Below are positions 14,927 to 25,016 of a DNA stretch of 53,124 bases, piece after piece. The position numbers and the translations under genes are program-made. Every line of letters starts with the position of its first letter. The first letter of the stretch is position 1. This stretch comes from Myxococcales bacterium (GTDB lineage Bacteria > Myxococcota > B64-G9): the NCBI GenBank assembly GCA_012798435.1, contig JAAZNF010000058.1:1-53124 (forward strand). The letters run 5' to 3'. The notes below the pieces were generated by a model that made no database searches, had not been told where the DNA came from, and saw only the letters and a list, made by a program, of their open reading frames with translations.

Positions 14927-17776
14927 CTAGAGGCAACCGAAAAGCATATTGCAGCTTTGCCCTTGCGAGCAGCACTGGTTCGGGAACAGGAGCGAGGCGC
15001 AGTAGAAAGACGGCGCGTTGCACACGCACACCTGCTGGCTGTTACAGGTGCTGCCCGGTCCGTAGCTCGAGGTGCAACTGGGGCAGCTCCCGCCGCACGA
15101 ATCCGCGCCGCAGGTGAAGGGGTCGCTCGAAGTCCCACTGCCGCATTGCTTATCGCAACAACTCCCCTGGTAGCAGCGCTGGTCGCTCGAGCAGCACACC
15201 GTCCCGCAGGTGTCGTAGGCGCACACGCAGTAGCCGGAGGTGTTGCAGGTTTCGTTCTCGGGGCAGGTGCCGCAGGAGCCGCCGCAGCCGTCGGAGCCGC
15301 ACTCGGTGTAGCACCAGGGGTAGCAGCACTGGCCATCGTAGCAGGTGTAGTTGCTATCGCAGGAGCCGCAAGAGCCGCCGCAGCCGTCCGAGCCGCACTC
15401 CCTGCCGGTGCAGTTCGGGACGCACACACACTGGCCATTCTGGCACACGTCGCCCGGGTAGCAGGTGCCGCAGGTGTGGCCGCAGCCGTCCGGCCCGCAT
15501 TCCTTGCCGGTGCAGGCGGGCGTGCAGCAAGAGCCGGTGGTGGCGTTGCACACCTGGCCCGAACCACAGCATACCCCGTTGCACTCGGCGTAGTCGCACA
15601 CGCACACGCCGTTCTCGCAGTGCTCGAGCGACCCGCACAGGTTAGGGCACGTTCCGCCGCAGCCGTCGGTGCCACACTCCTTGCCGGCGCAGGAAGGGGT
15701 GCAGCGGCACACCCCGTTCTCGCAGCGGTCGTTGGGGTACTCGCAGGTGCAACTTCCGCCGCAGCCGTTGCTGCCGCAGGTGCGCGCCGGGCAGCTCGGC
15801 ATGCAGCAGACGTCGTTCGGCCCGCATAGCTGGCCTTCGGCGCAGCAGGCTCCGCCGCACTCCTCGTAGGTGCACTCGCAGCGGTTGCTTATGAGGATGT
15901 CGCAGGTCGAGAAGGCCGGGCAGGTTTCCAGCGACCACTCCAGGCACGGGTCGGTGTCGGTGTTGCGGCAGACGTAGACCCGGGTGTTGTCGAGGAAGGG
16001 GCACTTGGTCTGACCCGTCTGGCAGTCGCTGGTGCAGGAGCCGGCGTACACGCACTGGCCGCTCTGGCACACGTAGTAGTTCTGGCAGTTGAGCTGGAGC
16101 CCCTCGTCGCCGAAGCCGTCGCAGTCCGAGTCGAGCCCGTCGCACACCTCGGTGCCGAAAGAAGGCCCATAGTTGGTGGCGTCGCAGGGTGCGAAAAGGC
16201 CGTTCACGCACTGGTCGGCGCGGTGGCGGCTGCCGGCGCACACCCCATCCTGCCGCTCACAGAGCGTCAGGGACAGGTCGGAGTCCTGGGCGTCGGTGAG
16301 CCCGTCGCAGTCGTCATCGAGGCCGTTGCACGACTCGGGGCCGGTGGGCACGCACACCGTGCGGCACTGGCCCCCCTGGCAGGTCGAGCCCACGGGGCAG
16401 TCGCGGTCGGACTCGCAGCCGGGGACGCACACGAAGTCGCGGCACAGGTTGCCGAGCGGGCACTGATCCTTGGTGAGGCACTGGACGCACACGCCGTTCT
16501 GGGTATCGCACACCGGCGCGGGGGGGGTGCAGTCGCTACTTTCCCGGCAGGAGAAGACGCACACCCCGTCGCGGCACACCTGGTTGTTCTGGCAGTGGCT
16601 GTTCTGGAGGCATGCCACGCAGCGGCCGGTGGCGCCGGCGTCTGTGTCGCAGTGCAGGGGCTGGGGGCAGTCGCGGTCGGATTGGCAACCCTCGATACAG
16701 TGTCGCTCCGAGCAGATGTAGCCGAGCGGGCAGTGCTCGTTCGCCAGACAATCGACGCAGGAGAACGTGTCCAGGTCGCAGTGGCCGCTGATGCAAGCCG
16801 AGTCCTGGCGGCAGCCCGAGACGCAGGCGTTCTTCTCGCAGATGGTCCCGGATGGGCAGTGGCCGTCTTCCAGGCAGGGGACGCACTGGCCGCTCGAGGT
16901 GTCGCAGTGCAGCGGCAGACAGTGCGCCTCCTCGGTGCAGAAGAACTCGCAGCGCAGCTCCCGACAGCGGAACCCCGCCGGGCAGTCGTCGTCCTGTTGG
17001 CACTCGGCGCACACCCGGGCGTCTCCCACCCCGCTGGGGATGCACTCCCAGCCGCTGGGGCAGTCCCGGCTGCTGCGGCAACCCGTGATGCAGGTGCCGC
17101 CCTCGCAGATCATGCCGGGGTCGCACTGGTCGTCGGTGGTGCAGGTGGGGCCGGCCTCGCAACTCCCGTCGCGGCACACCTCGTTCGGTCCGCAGCCGGC
17201 GTTGTCCAGGCACTCCACGCAGGTGTGGTCCGACTCGCGGCACAGCGGCAGGGTGCGGGTGCAGTCGCTGCCGGAGAGGCACTGGACGCACACGCCGCTC
17301 GCGGTGTCGCAGCGGCCGGTGGGCGACGAGCAATCGCCATCGCTCTGACAGGCGGTCAGGCATTTCTTGTCGACGCAGCGGCCGGCCGGGCAGTCGCCGT
17401 CCACAAGGCACGGAACGCAGCTATGGCTCGCCGGATCGCACACCGGCGTGGGGGCGGCGCAGTCGTCGTTGCTCTGGCAGCCGGTCTTGGGAACGCAGCA
17501 CCCCTGGAGGCACTCGTGCTGCTGTGGACAGTCGCTGTCCGTGACGCACGCATTCACCTGCGAGCACTTGCCGTCCAGGCAGACATCGAGGCAGCTCGTG
17601 CCGCAGTCCGTGGCGGCGAGGCACTCGACGCACAGGCCCTTTGTGGTGTCGCAGCGCGGCAGCGACTCGGGGCACTGGGCGTCGCTCTCGCAGCGGGTGG
17701 TCGAACTGGTCGAGCAGCCGGCCAGCCAGGCGAACGCCGCCACGGCCGCCATCCCGAACGCGTTTGCCATCCTCAT
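14927..17776 (-). CDS. Large cysteine-rich lipoprotein with MopE-type motifs
   Basis: 949 residues. ATG 17776 follows GGAGGA; a signal peptide ends in a lipobox (WLAGC). The N-terminal half (about 25-470) is a string of short cysteine modules of the form CxSDxDCPxPxxCD...CVxCL. Two calcium/metal-type motifs, CNGLDDDCDG (near 482) and CDGLDSDCDG (near 542), resemble those of MopE-type proteins. The C-terminal part (about 655-905) has about six modules of the form C.GKECGxDGCGGxCGxC. It is predicted to be surface-anchored and held by many disulfides. Function is unknown. The divergent FHA-sigma54 activator may control it, and the septoil-knot gene follows in the same operon. Confidence 0.85.
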   Translation of the reverse strand: MRMANAFGMAAVAAFAWLAGCSTSSTTRCESDAQCPESLPRCDTTKGLCVECLAATDCGTSCLDVCLDGKCSQVNACVTDSDCPQQHECLQGCCVPKTGCQSNDDCAAPTPVCDPASHSCVPCLVDGDCPAGRCVDKKCLTACQSDGDCSSPTGRCDTASGVCVQCLSGSDCTRTLPLCRESDHTCVECLDNAGCGPNEVCRDGSCEAGPTCTTDDQCDPGMICEGGTCITGCRSSRDCPSGWECIPSGVGDARVCAECQQDDDCPAGFRCRELRCEFFCTEEAHCLPLHCDTSSGQCVPCLEDGHCPSGTICEKNACVSGCRQDSACISGHCDLDTFSCVDCLANEHCPLGYICSERHCIEGCQSDRDCPQPLHCDTDAGATGRCVACLQNSHCQNNQVCRDGVCVFSCRESSDCTPPAPVCDTQNGVCVQCLTKDQCPLGNLCRDFVCVPGCESDRDCPVGSTCQGGQCRTVCVPTGPESCNGLDDDCDGLTDAQDSDLSLTLCERQDGVCAGSRHRADQCVNGLFAPCDATNYGPSFGTEVCDGLDSDCDGFGDEGLQLNCQNYYVCQSGQCVYAGSCTSDCQTGQTKCPFLDNTRVYVCRNTDTDPCLEWSLETCPAFSTCDILISNRCECTYEECGGACCAEGQLCGPNDVCCMPSCPARTCGSNGCGGSCTCEYPNDRCENGVCRCTPSCAGKECGTDGCGGTCPNLCGSLEHCENGVCVCDYAECNGVCCGSGQVCNATTGSCCTPACTGKECGPDGCGHTCGTCYPGDVCQNGQCVCVPNCTGRECGSDGCGGSCGSCDSNYTCYDGQCCYPWCYTECGSDGCGGSCGTCPENETCNTSGYCVCAYDTCGTVCCSSDQRCYQGSCCDKQCGSGTSSDPFTCGADSCGGSCPSCTSSYGPGSTCNSQQVCVCNAPSFYCASLLFPNQCCSQGQSCNMLFGCL

Positions 17777-17898
17777 GGATCTCCTCCTGCAATACAGGGT
17801 TTTCGCGGTAGCATACGGAAAAAGGGCCGACATTGCCACACAAAGCTGGAACGGCTCGAAAGTTGATAACTTTTCCGCCCGAGGGTAAGAAACAACCG

Positions 17899-19254
<1,356 letters not shown>

Positions 19255-19288
19255 GCGGCGCGTTCTCGGGAGAGAGCACGACACGCAC

Positions 19289-20212
19289 ATGGCGGACGAT
19301 CGGCACAGCAAGGCGCTCGCGTCGCCGGCGTGGCTGTGGGCTCTTTTTTGTGCCACCCTGGCCGCAGCGGGCGTCTTGCTGTGGCACACCTGGGACCGGG
19401 TCCAGCTCGCCGAGCGACCACCTGCCGCAGTGGATCCCCGTGCCGCCGGCACAGCCACCAAAGCCTCCGCCATGCTTTCGCTGGCGGGCTCGGGAAGCAA
19501 CCTTCCGCTCACCCGACGGCTCCTCGATGCTTTCGCCAAGGATCGGCCTGGCGCTATGTTCGTGCTCCACGACAGCATCGGCTCGAGCGGCGGGGTGCGC
19601 GCCGTCCGCGATGGCGCAGTCGACATCGGACTGATATCTCGCGGGCTGAAGCCCAAAGAGCCCGGGGATCTCCAGATCATTCCCTACGCGCGCACCGAGG
19701 TGGTGCTGGTGGCGCACCCGTCCGTTCCCGAACAGGAACTCGACCAGGCGTCGCTCCTCGAACTCTTCGCGGGCCGAAAGAGCGCCTTTGGCAACAGCCG
19801 GAGCGCCGTGGTCTTCTTGCGGGAGCCGGGCGACTCCAGCCACGCCGCGCTGGAACGGGCCTGGCCCGAGTTCGCCGCGTCCTGTCGCGCCGCCCACGCT
19901 GAGAGGCGCTTTCGCGTGTTGTTCTCCGACCAGGCCTTGCTCCGGGCGGTGGCGGACACGCCCGGCGCGGTGGGCCTTTCGGATCGGGGGCAGGTCCGGC
20001 TCTTCGCCCCCGGACTGCGGATGGTCGAGATGCGGTCGGGACGGGGGAGAGAGGCCGCGCCGGTCACCAAGGACCTCGCCTTCGTGGTGCGACCCGAGCC
20101 GTCCGACGCGGTTCGCAAGTTTCTAGACTTCGTGTTCTCCGATGAGGGGCGCCGGGTGATCGAAGACGCGGGGTACTTTTTCCTCGCGCCGGGAGCGCGG
20201 CCGTGGGAATGA
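19289..20212 (+). CDS. Membrane-tethered PstS-like substrate-binding protein
   Basis: 307 residues. An N-terminal signal anchor (about 13-33, WLWALFCATLAAAGVLLW) has no lipobox or clear cleavage site. The rest is a periplasmic-binding-protein fold of the PstS type (LSLAGSGSNLPLTRRLLDAF, HDSIGSSGGVRAVRDGAVDIGLISR, and a KFLDFVFSDEGRRVIEDAGY C-terminus). No ABC permease or ATPase is nearby. The gene's end overlaps the histidine kinase start, so it is more likely a ligand sensor feeding that kinase than a transport component. The ligand is unknown; phosphate or another oxyanion is possible. Confidence 0.8.
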   Translation: MADDRHSKALASPAWLWALFCATLAAAGVLLWHTWDRVQLAERPPAAVDPRAAGTATKASAMLSLAGSGSNLPLTRRLLDAFAKDRPGAMFVLHDSIGSSGGVRAVRDGAVDIGLISRGLKPKEPGDLQIIPYARTEVVLVAHPSVPEQELDQASLLELFAGRKSAFGNSRSAVVFLREPGDSSHAALERAWPEFAASCRAAHAERRFRVLFSDQALLRAVADTPGAVGLSDRGQVRLFAPGLRMVEMRSGRGREAAPVTKDLAFVVRPEPSDAVRKFLDFVFSDEGRRVIEDAGYFFLAPGARPWE

Positions 20213-21546
20213 CCGAGCCACTGCCAGACCTGGCGCGGCACCTGCGGCGGCGTCTGCTCCCCTTGTGCGCCGCGACGCTTTCGGCGATCGCCCTGGGCGT
20301 TCCGCTCGCCTACCTGGCGCTGGGGATGCGCGCGACGCGCGCGCTGGGCGAGGCCACCGCGGCGCAGGCGGCCCGGGACATGCAGCAGGCGGACTGGTTC
20401 GGCTCGCCCCTGTGGACCTACAACACCCAGAAGTTCCTGGATCACCTGCGCGCCTTCCGCGAGCGGCCCGGCATCGTGTGCATCGAGGTCGAGCGGGCGG
20501 GCCAGGGCTTGCTGGATAGCGGAAGCGAATGCCGCGGGCAGGCGCCTTCGCTTCTGTGGGCGTCCGCCGAGCTTCGCCGCGGCGAGGGCGTGGCGGGGCG
20601 CCTGTGGGTCGCCATGGACGCCGGGCCCGTCTGGCGCGGCGCGATGTTCGTGTCGCTGCCCGCTTTCTTGCTCGGCCTCTTCCTCGCCGGAGCGCTGTTC
20701 TGGATCCCGCTGCGGACCATCCGCGGGGCGCAGGCCCGGCTGGCGGAGTTGTTCGTTGAGCTGCAAGCCTCGCGCGACGGGCTGGCGCGGCTGAATGCCC
20801 GGCTCGAAGGAGAGGTGGCCGAGCGCACGGCCACCCTGGCGGACACCGTGACGGCGCTCGAACAAGAGCGGAGCCGGATGCGCGAGCTTTCGCAACGCTG
20901 GCTCTCGCTACAGGAGGTCGAGCGGCGCGCCGTCGCTCGGGAGCTTCACGACGGTGTGGGACAGGCGCTCACCGCCCTGCGCCTGGACCTCGAGGTGCTG
21001 GGTGCGGCAGGTGGCGAGGACGCGAAGGCGCGCCAGACCGTGGCCCGGGCCCGCGCGCGCGCCGACGATGCCATCGAGGAGGTCCGCCGGGCCGCGGCGC
21101 GGCTGGGGCCGGCCATGCTGGACGAGCTGGGCCTGGTCGAGGCGGTGCGCCGGTACCTTGCCGACTTTCGGGAGCGGACCGGGACGCGCGCCGAGCTTGC
21201 GCTGCCGCCGCTTTCGACGCGGTTTCCACCGGAAGTGGAAAGCGCGTGTTTTCGCTTCATCCAGGAGGGTCTCACCAACGTCTCGCGCCACGCCGGCGCT
21301 TCGACGGTGCGGATGGAGATGGCAGTCCGGACGGGCGAGCTCGATGTCCGTTTGGAGGATGACGGGCGCGGTTTCTCGCCAGGCGAGAGCGAGGGCCGCG
21401 GTCTCGGCCTGCGTGGCATCCGCGAACGGGTGGCCTTGCTCGGGGGGAGTTTCTCCATCGAGTCCGCGCCCGGCCAGGGCACCCGGCTCCGGGTGCGCCT
21501 GCCGCTGCCGGCGGCGAGCGCCGATGCAGGGGAGAGGAAGACATGA
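20203..21546 (+). CDS. NarL-family sensor histidine kinase
   Basis: 447 residues from GTG 20203 (GGGAG 7 nt upstream); ATG 20209 is the alternative. Two transmembrane helices (about 20-42 and 146-168) flank a periplasmic loop of about 100 residues. A coiled-coil linker leads to a HisKA_3 dimerisation domain with the phospho-accepting His in RELHDGVGQALT (near 249). The HATPase domain follows (EGLTNVSRHAG, DDGRGF, GRGLGLRGIRERV). It overlaps the binding-protein gene upstream and the regulator downstream by 4 nt (ATGA). It is therefore one member of a three-part sensor system. Confidence 0.9.
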   Translation: MGMTEPLPDLARHLRRRLLPLCAATLSAIALGVPLAYLALGMRATRALGEATAAQAARDMQQADWFGSPLWTYNTQKFLDHLRAFRERPGIVCIEVERAGQGLLDSGSECRGQAPSLLWASAELRRGEGVAGRLWVAMDAGPVWRGAMFVSLPAFLLGLFLAGALFWIPLRTIRGAQARLAELFVELQASRDGLARLNARLEGEVAERTATLADTVTALEQERSRMRELSQRWLSLQEVERRAVARELHDGVGQALTALRLDLEVLGAAGGEDAKARQTVARARARADDAIEEVRRAAARLGPAMLDELGLVEAVRRYLADFRERTGTRAELALPPLSTRFPPEVESACFRFIQEGLTNVSRHAGASTVRMEMAVRTGELDVRLEDDGRGFSPGESEGRGLGLRGIRERVALLGGSFSIESAPGQGTRLRVRLPLPAASADAGERKT

Positions 21547-22205
21547 CATCGAGAAGACCCATCCGGGTGATGCTGGTGGAGGATCATCTCATCGTGCGCC
21601 AGGGGTTGCGCGCGCTCCTCGAGACCCAGGAAGGCATCGAGGTGGCGGGCGAGGCCGGCGACGGCGAGGAGGCGCTCGCCTCGTGCCGCAAGGTGCGGCC
21701 GGACGTCATCGTCCTCGACCTGGGCCTGCCCGGGAAGGACGGCATCCGGGTGGCCGAGGAGCTGCGCGACGAGCTGCCCGGGTGCCGGGTGCTGGTGCTC
21801 TCCATGCACTCCGGCGAGGAGTACGTGCGCTCCGCATTGCGCGCCGGGGCCGCGGGTTTCCTGGTCAAGGGAGCGGGGCTCACGGATCTGGTGCGGGCCA
21901 TCCGGGCGGTGGCGGCCGGCGAGGCCTTCTTCTGTGGGGCCGCGGCCGAGGTGCTGGCGCGCGATGTTCGCCATGGCGGCGTGGCAGTTGAAGGCGCGCG
22001 GGCGTCCCTCACCGAGCGGGAGCGCGAGGTGCTGCGGTTGGTGGCCTCGGGGAAATCCAGCCGCGAGATCGCCGCCATCCTCGGGATCAGCCCGAAGACC
22101 GTCGAGGGCCACCGGGCCAACATCATGGAGAAACTCGGCATCCACGACCTGGCCGGGCTGGTGCGCTACAGCGTGAAGTCCGGCCTCGTCCCTCCCGAGC
22201 CTTGA
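21543..22205 (+). CDS. LuxR/NarL-family response regulator
   Basis: 220 residues. A receiver domain has the phospho-acceptor D59 in DVIVLDLGLPG, acidic residues in LVEDH, and the conserved Lys in GFLVKGA. The C-terminal LuxR helix-turn-helix is LTEREREVLRLVASGKSSREI followed by GISPKTVEGHRANIM. It is the cognate output of the upstream kinase, coupled by a 4-nt overlap. Targets are unknown; the barrel-protein gene 130 bp downstream is a plausible one. Confidence 0.93.
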   Translation: MTSRRPIRVMLVEDHLIVRQGLRALLETQEGIEVAGEAGDGEEALASCRKVRPDVIVLDLGLPGKDGIRVAEELRDELPGCRVLVLSMHSGEEYVRSALRAGAAGFLVKGAGLTDLVRAIRAVAAGEAFFCGAAAEVLARDVRHGGVAVEGARASLTEREREVLRLVASGKSSREIAAILGISPKTVEGHRANIMEKLGIHDLAGLVRYSVKSGLVPPEP

Positions 22206-22335
22206 ACGTCACCCGCGAGCTGACAGGGGTATTTCCGGGTTCGGGGCAGGGGATCCTACGGATTGCGCGCCGACCCGCGGGTTGGTAGCGTGCCCGCCCG
22301 GACAATTCGCTGCCGCGCCTCGATCAGGAGGACGA

Positions 22336-23262
22336 ATGAAATTCACGGATCCATTGTTGTGCATCCTGTTTTCTTGCTCGCTCGCGTTCGCCGACGACGC
22401 CATGCCGGGCGTCGGGCAGAAGCCCATCGCCAAGGAAGACGAGGCCAAGGAAAAGGGCAAGGACAAGGGCACGGCGTCCGGTGAGGAGGAGATCACCGTC
22501 CTGGGCCAGCGCATCGTGCGCGAGTCCGAGATCGTGGGAAGCTACAACCAACCCTTCTGGACCGCCTCGCGCCGCTTTCCCACCACGCGAGTGTACGTGA
22601 TGCCCGCGGGTTCGGTGACCTTCGAGTACTGGGTGCGCGCGGACGGCCTGCTCCGGTCCGGCGACCGGGCCCGGTTCCGCAACCAGTACGAGCTCGAGTT
22701 CGGCCTGGGGCACCGCTTGCAGCTCGACCTCTACCTGGAGACCCGCCAGTCGAGCGGCTACGAGCCCATCGCCATCAAGAAAGAGAAGATCGAGCTGCGC
22801 TGGGCCTTCGCCGACTGGGGCGTGATCCCGGGCAACCCGACCCTGTACCTGGAGTGGGTCCGCGCGAGCGATGATCCGCAGGCCATCGAGGCCAAGATCC
22901 TGCTCGGCGACGCCATCTCGCCCCGCCTGTTCTGGGGGTTCAACCTGGTGTACGAGCGCGAGCTGGGGGGTGAGTCCACCGGCGAGTACGCGGCCTCCTT
23001 CGGCGTGGCCTACGCACTGGTGGACGGCGTGGTCTCGGTCGGGCTGGAGGGAGTGGTTGAGCTGGTCGACGTGAGCGGGAGCCGGTTCGACTTCGTGGAG
23101 AAGAACTTTCTCGTCGGCCCCTCCCTCCTGGTCCGGCCCATCTCCGGTGTGCACATCGACATCCTGGCCATGGCCGGCGCCGCCATCGAGGACGAGACGG
23201 AACCCGCCTACCGGGTGTTCTTTATCCTCGGCAAGCACTTTGATACCATCGGGCTGCGTTGA
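22336..23262 (+). CDS. Predicted outer-membrane beta-barrel protein
   Basis: 308 residues. ATG 22336 follows AGGAGGA. The signal peptide ends at AFA. A charged, flexible stretch (AKEDEAKEKGKDKG) precedes EEITVLGQRI, a segment like the start of a TonB-receptor plug, but no full receptor follows. The rest alternates aromatic and polar residues in strand-like blocks (SVTFEYWVRAD, QYELEFGLGHRLQLDLYLETR, FNLVYERELGG, VVSVGLEGVVELV), consistent with a medium barrel of about 12 strands. Function is unknown. It lies after the sensor operon. Confidence 0.7.
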   Translation: MKFTDPLLCILFSCSLAFADDAMPGVGQKPIAKEDEAKEKGKDKGTASGEEEITVLGQRIVRESEIVGSYNQPFWTASRRFPTTRVYVMPAGSVTFEYWVRADGLLRSGDRARFRNQYELEFGLGHRLQLDLYLETRQSSGYEPIAIKKEKIELRWAFADWGVIPGNPTLYLEWVRASDDPQAIEAKILLGDAISPRLFWGFNLVYERELGGESTGEYAASFGVAYALVDGVVSVGLEGVVELVDVSGSRFDFVEKNFLVGPSLLVRPISGVHIDILAMAGAAIEDETEPAYRVFFILGKHFDTIGLR

Positions 23263-23298
23263 GGCCGGGACCGTTGGGTCGCCGGCGGGAGGTGTCTC

Positions 23299-23673
23299 AT
23301 GCGCCGGCGGTCGTTGGGGGTCGTGCTGATTTGTAGCCCGTGGGTCGCTTTTCTGTCATTTCCGGCCAGCGCCCACCACCAGAAGCAGGTCTCCTGCGAG
23401 GTGTACTCTTATCTGGACGAATCAGGGGTCTTCACGCAGACGGTGGACGCCGACCGCATCCCCGCGAAGGCTCGCGATCGAGTCCAGATCGAGCGCAACT
23501 GCCAGCTTGCGCACGATATTTCCCATGCAGGAGGACTGGTGCACCCGTTGTCGGGCGGGCAGCTCCACGCCGATCGAGGATGGATTCCGTGGGTGGCGGG
23601 TGCGGGGGGTCTTCTGGTTGTCTCGGTTGCAATCATCATTTTATACAGATTGAGAAAATCACGTCAGGGATGA
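23299..23673 (+). CDS. Small envelope protein, unknown function
   Basis: 124 residues. ATG 23299 follows GGGAGG. A signal peptide ends at ASA, followed by HHQKQ. The soluble part has cysteines in VSCEVYSY and ERNCQLAH, which could form a disulfide. A C-terminal transmembrane helix (WVAGAGGLLVVSVAIIILY) ends in RLRKSRQG. The likely topology is periplasmic domain, membrane helix, basic cytoplasmic tail. No family is recognised. It follows the barrel gene by 36 bp. Confidence 0.6.
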   Translation: MRRRSLGVVLICSPWVAFLSFPASAHHQKQVSCEVYSYLDESGVFTQTVDADRIPAKARDRVQIERNCQLAHDISHAGGLVHPLSGGQLHADRGWIPWVAGAGGLLVVSVAIIILYRLRKSRQG

Positions 23674-23718
23674 AGCGGTTTTCTGTCGTAACCACCCTGA
23701 AATCATTACACATTCAAT

Positions 23719-23730
23719 GGGGACAGCCCC
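23719..23730. repeat. REP-like core, variant GGGGACAGCCCC
   Basis: This is a one-base-shorter variant of the GGGGACAGGCCCC core, on the opposite strand to the copies at 14368, 40809 and 40855. It lies in AT-rich DNA just after the small envelope protein gene. It marks the gap between two convergent genes. Confidence 0.5.
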
Positions 23731-23788
23731 CTGCTTCGCACCCCGGAAACCCGGATAGCGGAAAACCAATCGGGAGGGCCGGAAAGGA

Positions 23789-24808
23789 TCAGCGGGGACG
23801 GCGGCGGCCGAGGAGCCGGCGCACGAAATGCCGCGCCCTGGTCCGGCGGGTCTGTCGCGCCGTGGGTGCGCGAGCGGTGTACTCCTCCAGCGAGGGCAGC
23901 TCCACCGTCTGCCCGATCGATTCGCGGAACAACTTGCGAAAGCGCATCTCGAGCCCGTCGCCGTTCGTCATGCGCGATTCGCGCGAAAGCGCTCTGAGGC
24001 CGCGGCGGACCGAGCGGGCCAGCACCAGGTTGCGCTGCCCCGTGGGATCGGCATGCAGGCAGTCTGCCTCGCGGCCGCGGGCCAGCAGATCCCGCATGAG
24101 CGCGACCGCGAGGGTCTTCACGTCCGCGATCTCCTCGGTGGTGAGCGCCAGGGCGGAGCGCCGCGCGTTGGCCTCGCGCACGCGGCGCAGGCGGGACAGC
24201 CGGTTGAGAAAGAACACCCCGTCGAAGATGCGCCGGTTGATGCGGAAGGGCAGCACCGTCCCCGAGAGCATCCGCGAGAGCAGAGCGTCGTGCCGGGGAA
24301 AGCCGCGCCGGGCGAGTTCCCGGGCCTCTTCCCAGCGCCCGGTGGGCATGGCGTGGTCGAAGCGCACCTCCCAGTACACGTGCGGCAATCCCCGGTGGGC
24401 GAAATCCGCCACTGTCTTCCAGGGGATGAAGTAGTTGTGCGCCACCACGTCCGCGGCCAGGTGCAAAAGGTAGCCCCAGGCGAAGGCCCGCCCGGCGTCG
24501 TCCTCGGCGGCGTCCAGTATCTGAAATCCCACCCGCCAGTTGTGGCAGTGCTCGCGGTAGGGGGTCAGGTTCTTGGCCACGGTGATGTCGGCGGCGATGG
24601 CCCCGTACAAGAAGTCGTCGGCGAAGCGGCGCAACACCGCGGCCAGCGCCGGTGCCAGCCACACCAGGTCGGCCAGGATCTCGCGCGAGAACTCCAGGTG
24701 CGCGGCCGGCCCGAAGGCCAGCGCCGGCGCCGGAAACAAGAACATCGTAAGCAGAAGGCCCCACCCGATTTTTCGCAGCCGAGAGCGTCTCCGGCAATCC
24801 GCTTCCAT
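23789..24808 (-). CDS. Zinc-dependent phospholipase C family protein
   Basis: 339 residues from ATG 24808, chosen because it gives a clean signal peptide (GWGLLLTMFLFPAPALA). An ATG at 24898 with AAGGT upstream is possible. The body has the Zn-PLC pattern: FGPAAHLEF (H37), LYGAIAADI (D74), REHCHNW (H87/H89), and LLHLAADVVAHNYFIPW (H116, D120, H124). These residues would bind the catalytic zincs. The family hydrolyses phospholipids, but bacterial homologues with this layout are mostly uncharacterised. The basic C-terminus (RRTRARHFVRRLLGRRRPR) is unusual. It is divergent from the lipoprotein at 25017. Confidence 0.78.
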   Translation of the reverse strand: MEADCRRRSRLRKIGWGLLLTMFLFPAPALAFGPAAHLEFSREILADLVWLAPALAAVLRRFADDFLYGAIAADITVAKNLTPYREHCHNWRVGFQILDAAEDDAGRAFAWGYLLHLAADVVAHNYFIPWKTVADFAHRGLPHVYWEVRFDHAMPTGRWEEARELARRGFPRHDALLSRMLSGTVLPFRINRRIFDGVFFLNRLSRLRRVREANARRSALALTTEEIADVKTLAVALMRDLLARGREADCLHADPTGQRNLVLARSVRRGLRALSRESRMTNGDGLEMRFRKLFRESIGQTVELPSLEEYTARAPTARQTRRTRARHFVRRLLGRRRPR

Positions 24809-25016
24809 CGGCCGGATGCTACCCGCGGAAAGTCCAAGAATCAACATGACCGCTTGCTGGCCGTACATCACAAACACTGCGCAATTCGTTTGAGGCATGG
24901 CGGACCTTCTCGTGGCGCGCCACGCCTGAAGGAAGTATTCTTGAAAAAAGTGAGGTGCGCTCGGGGCGCTTGCCTTGCGGGCGGCTCTTCTGCCAAGCTC
25001 TCGCTGGAGGGCGGAC

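Noticed and set aside
14394-14930. 178-residue plus-strand frame opposite the knot protein
   Set aside because: It is a repetitive antisense of the SFPD repeats; the minus-strand frame has a signal peptide and strong ribosome site.
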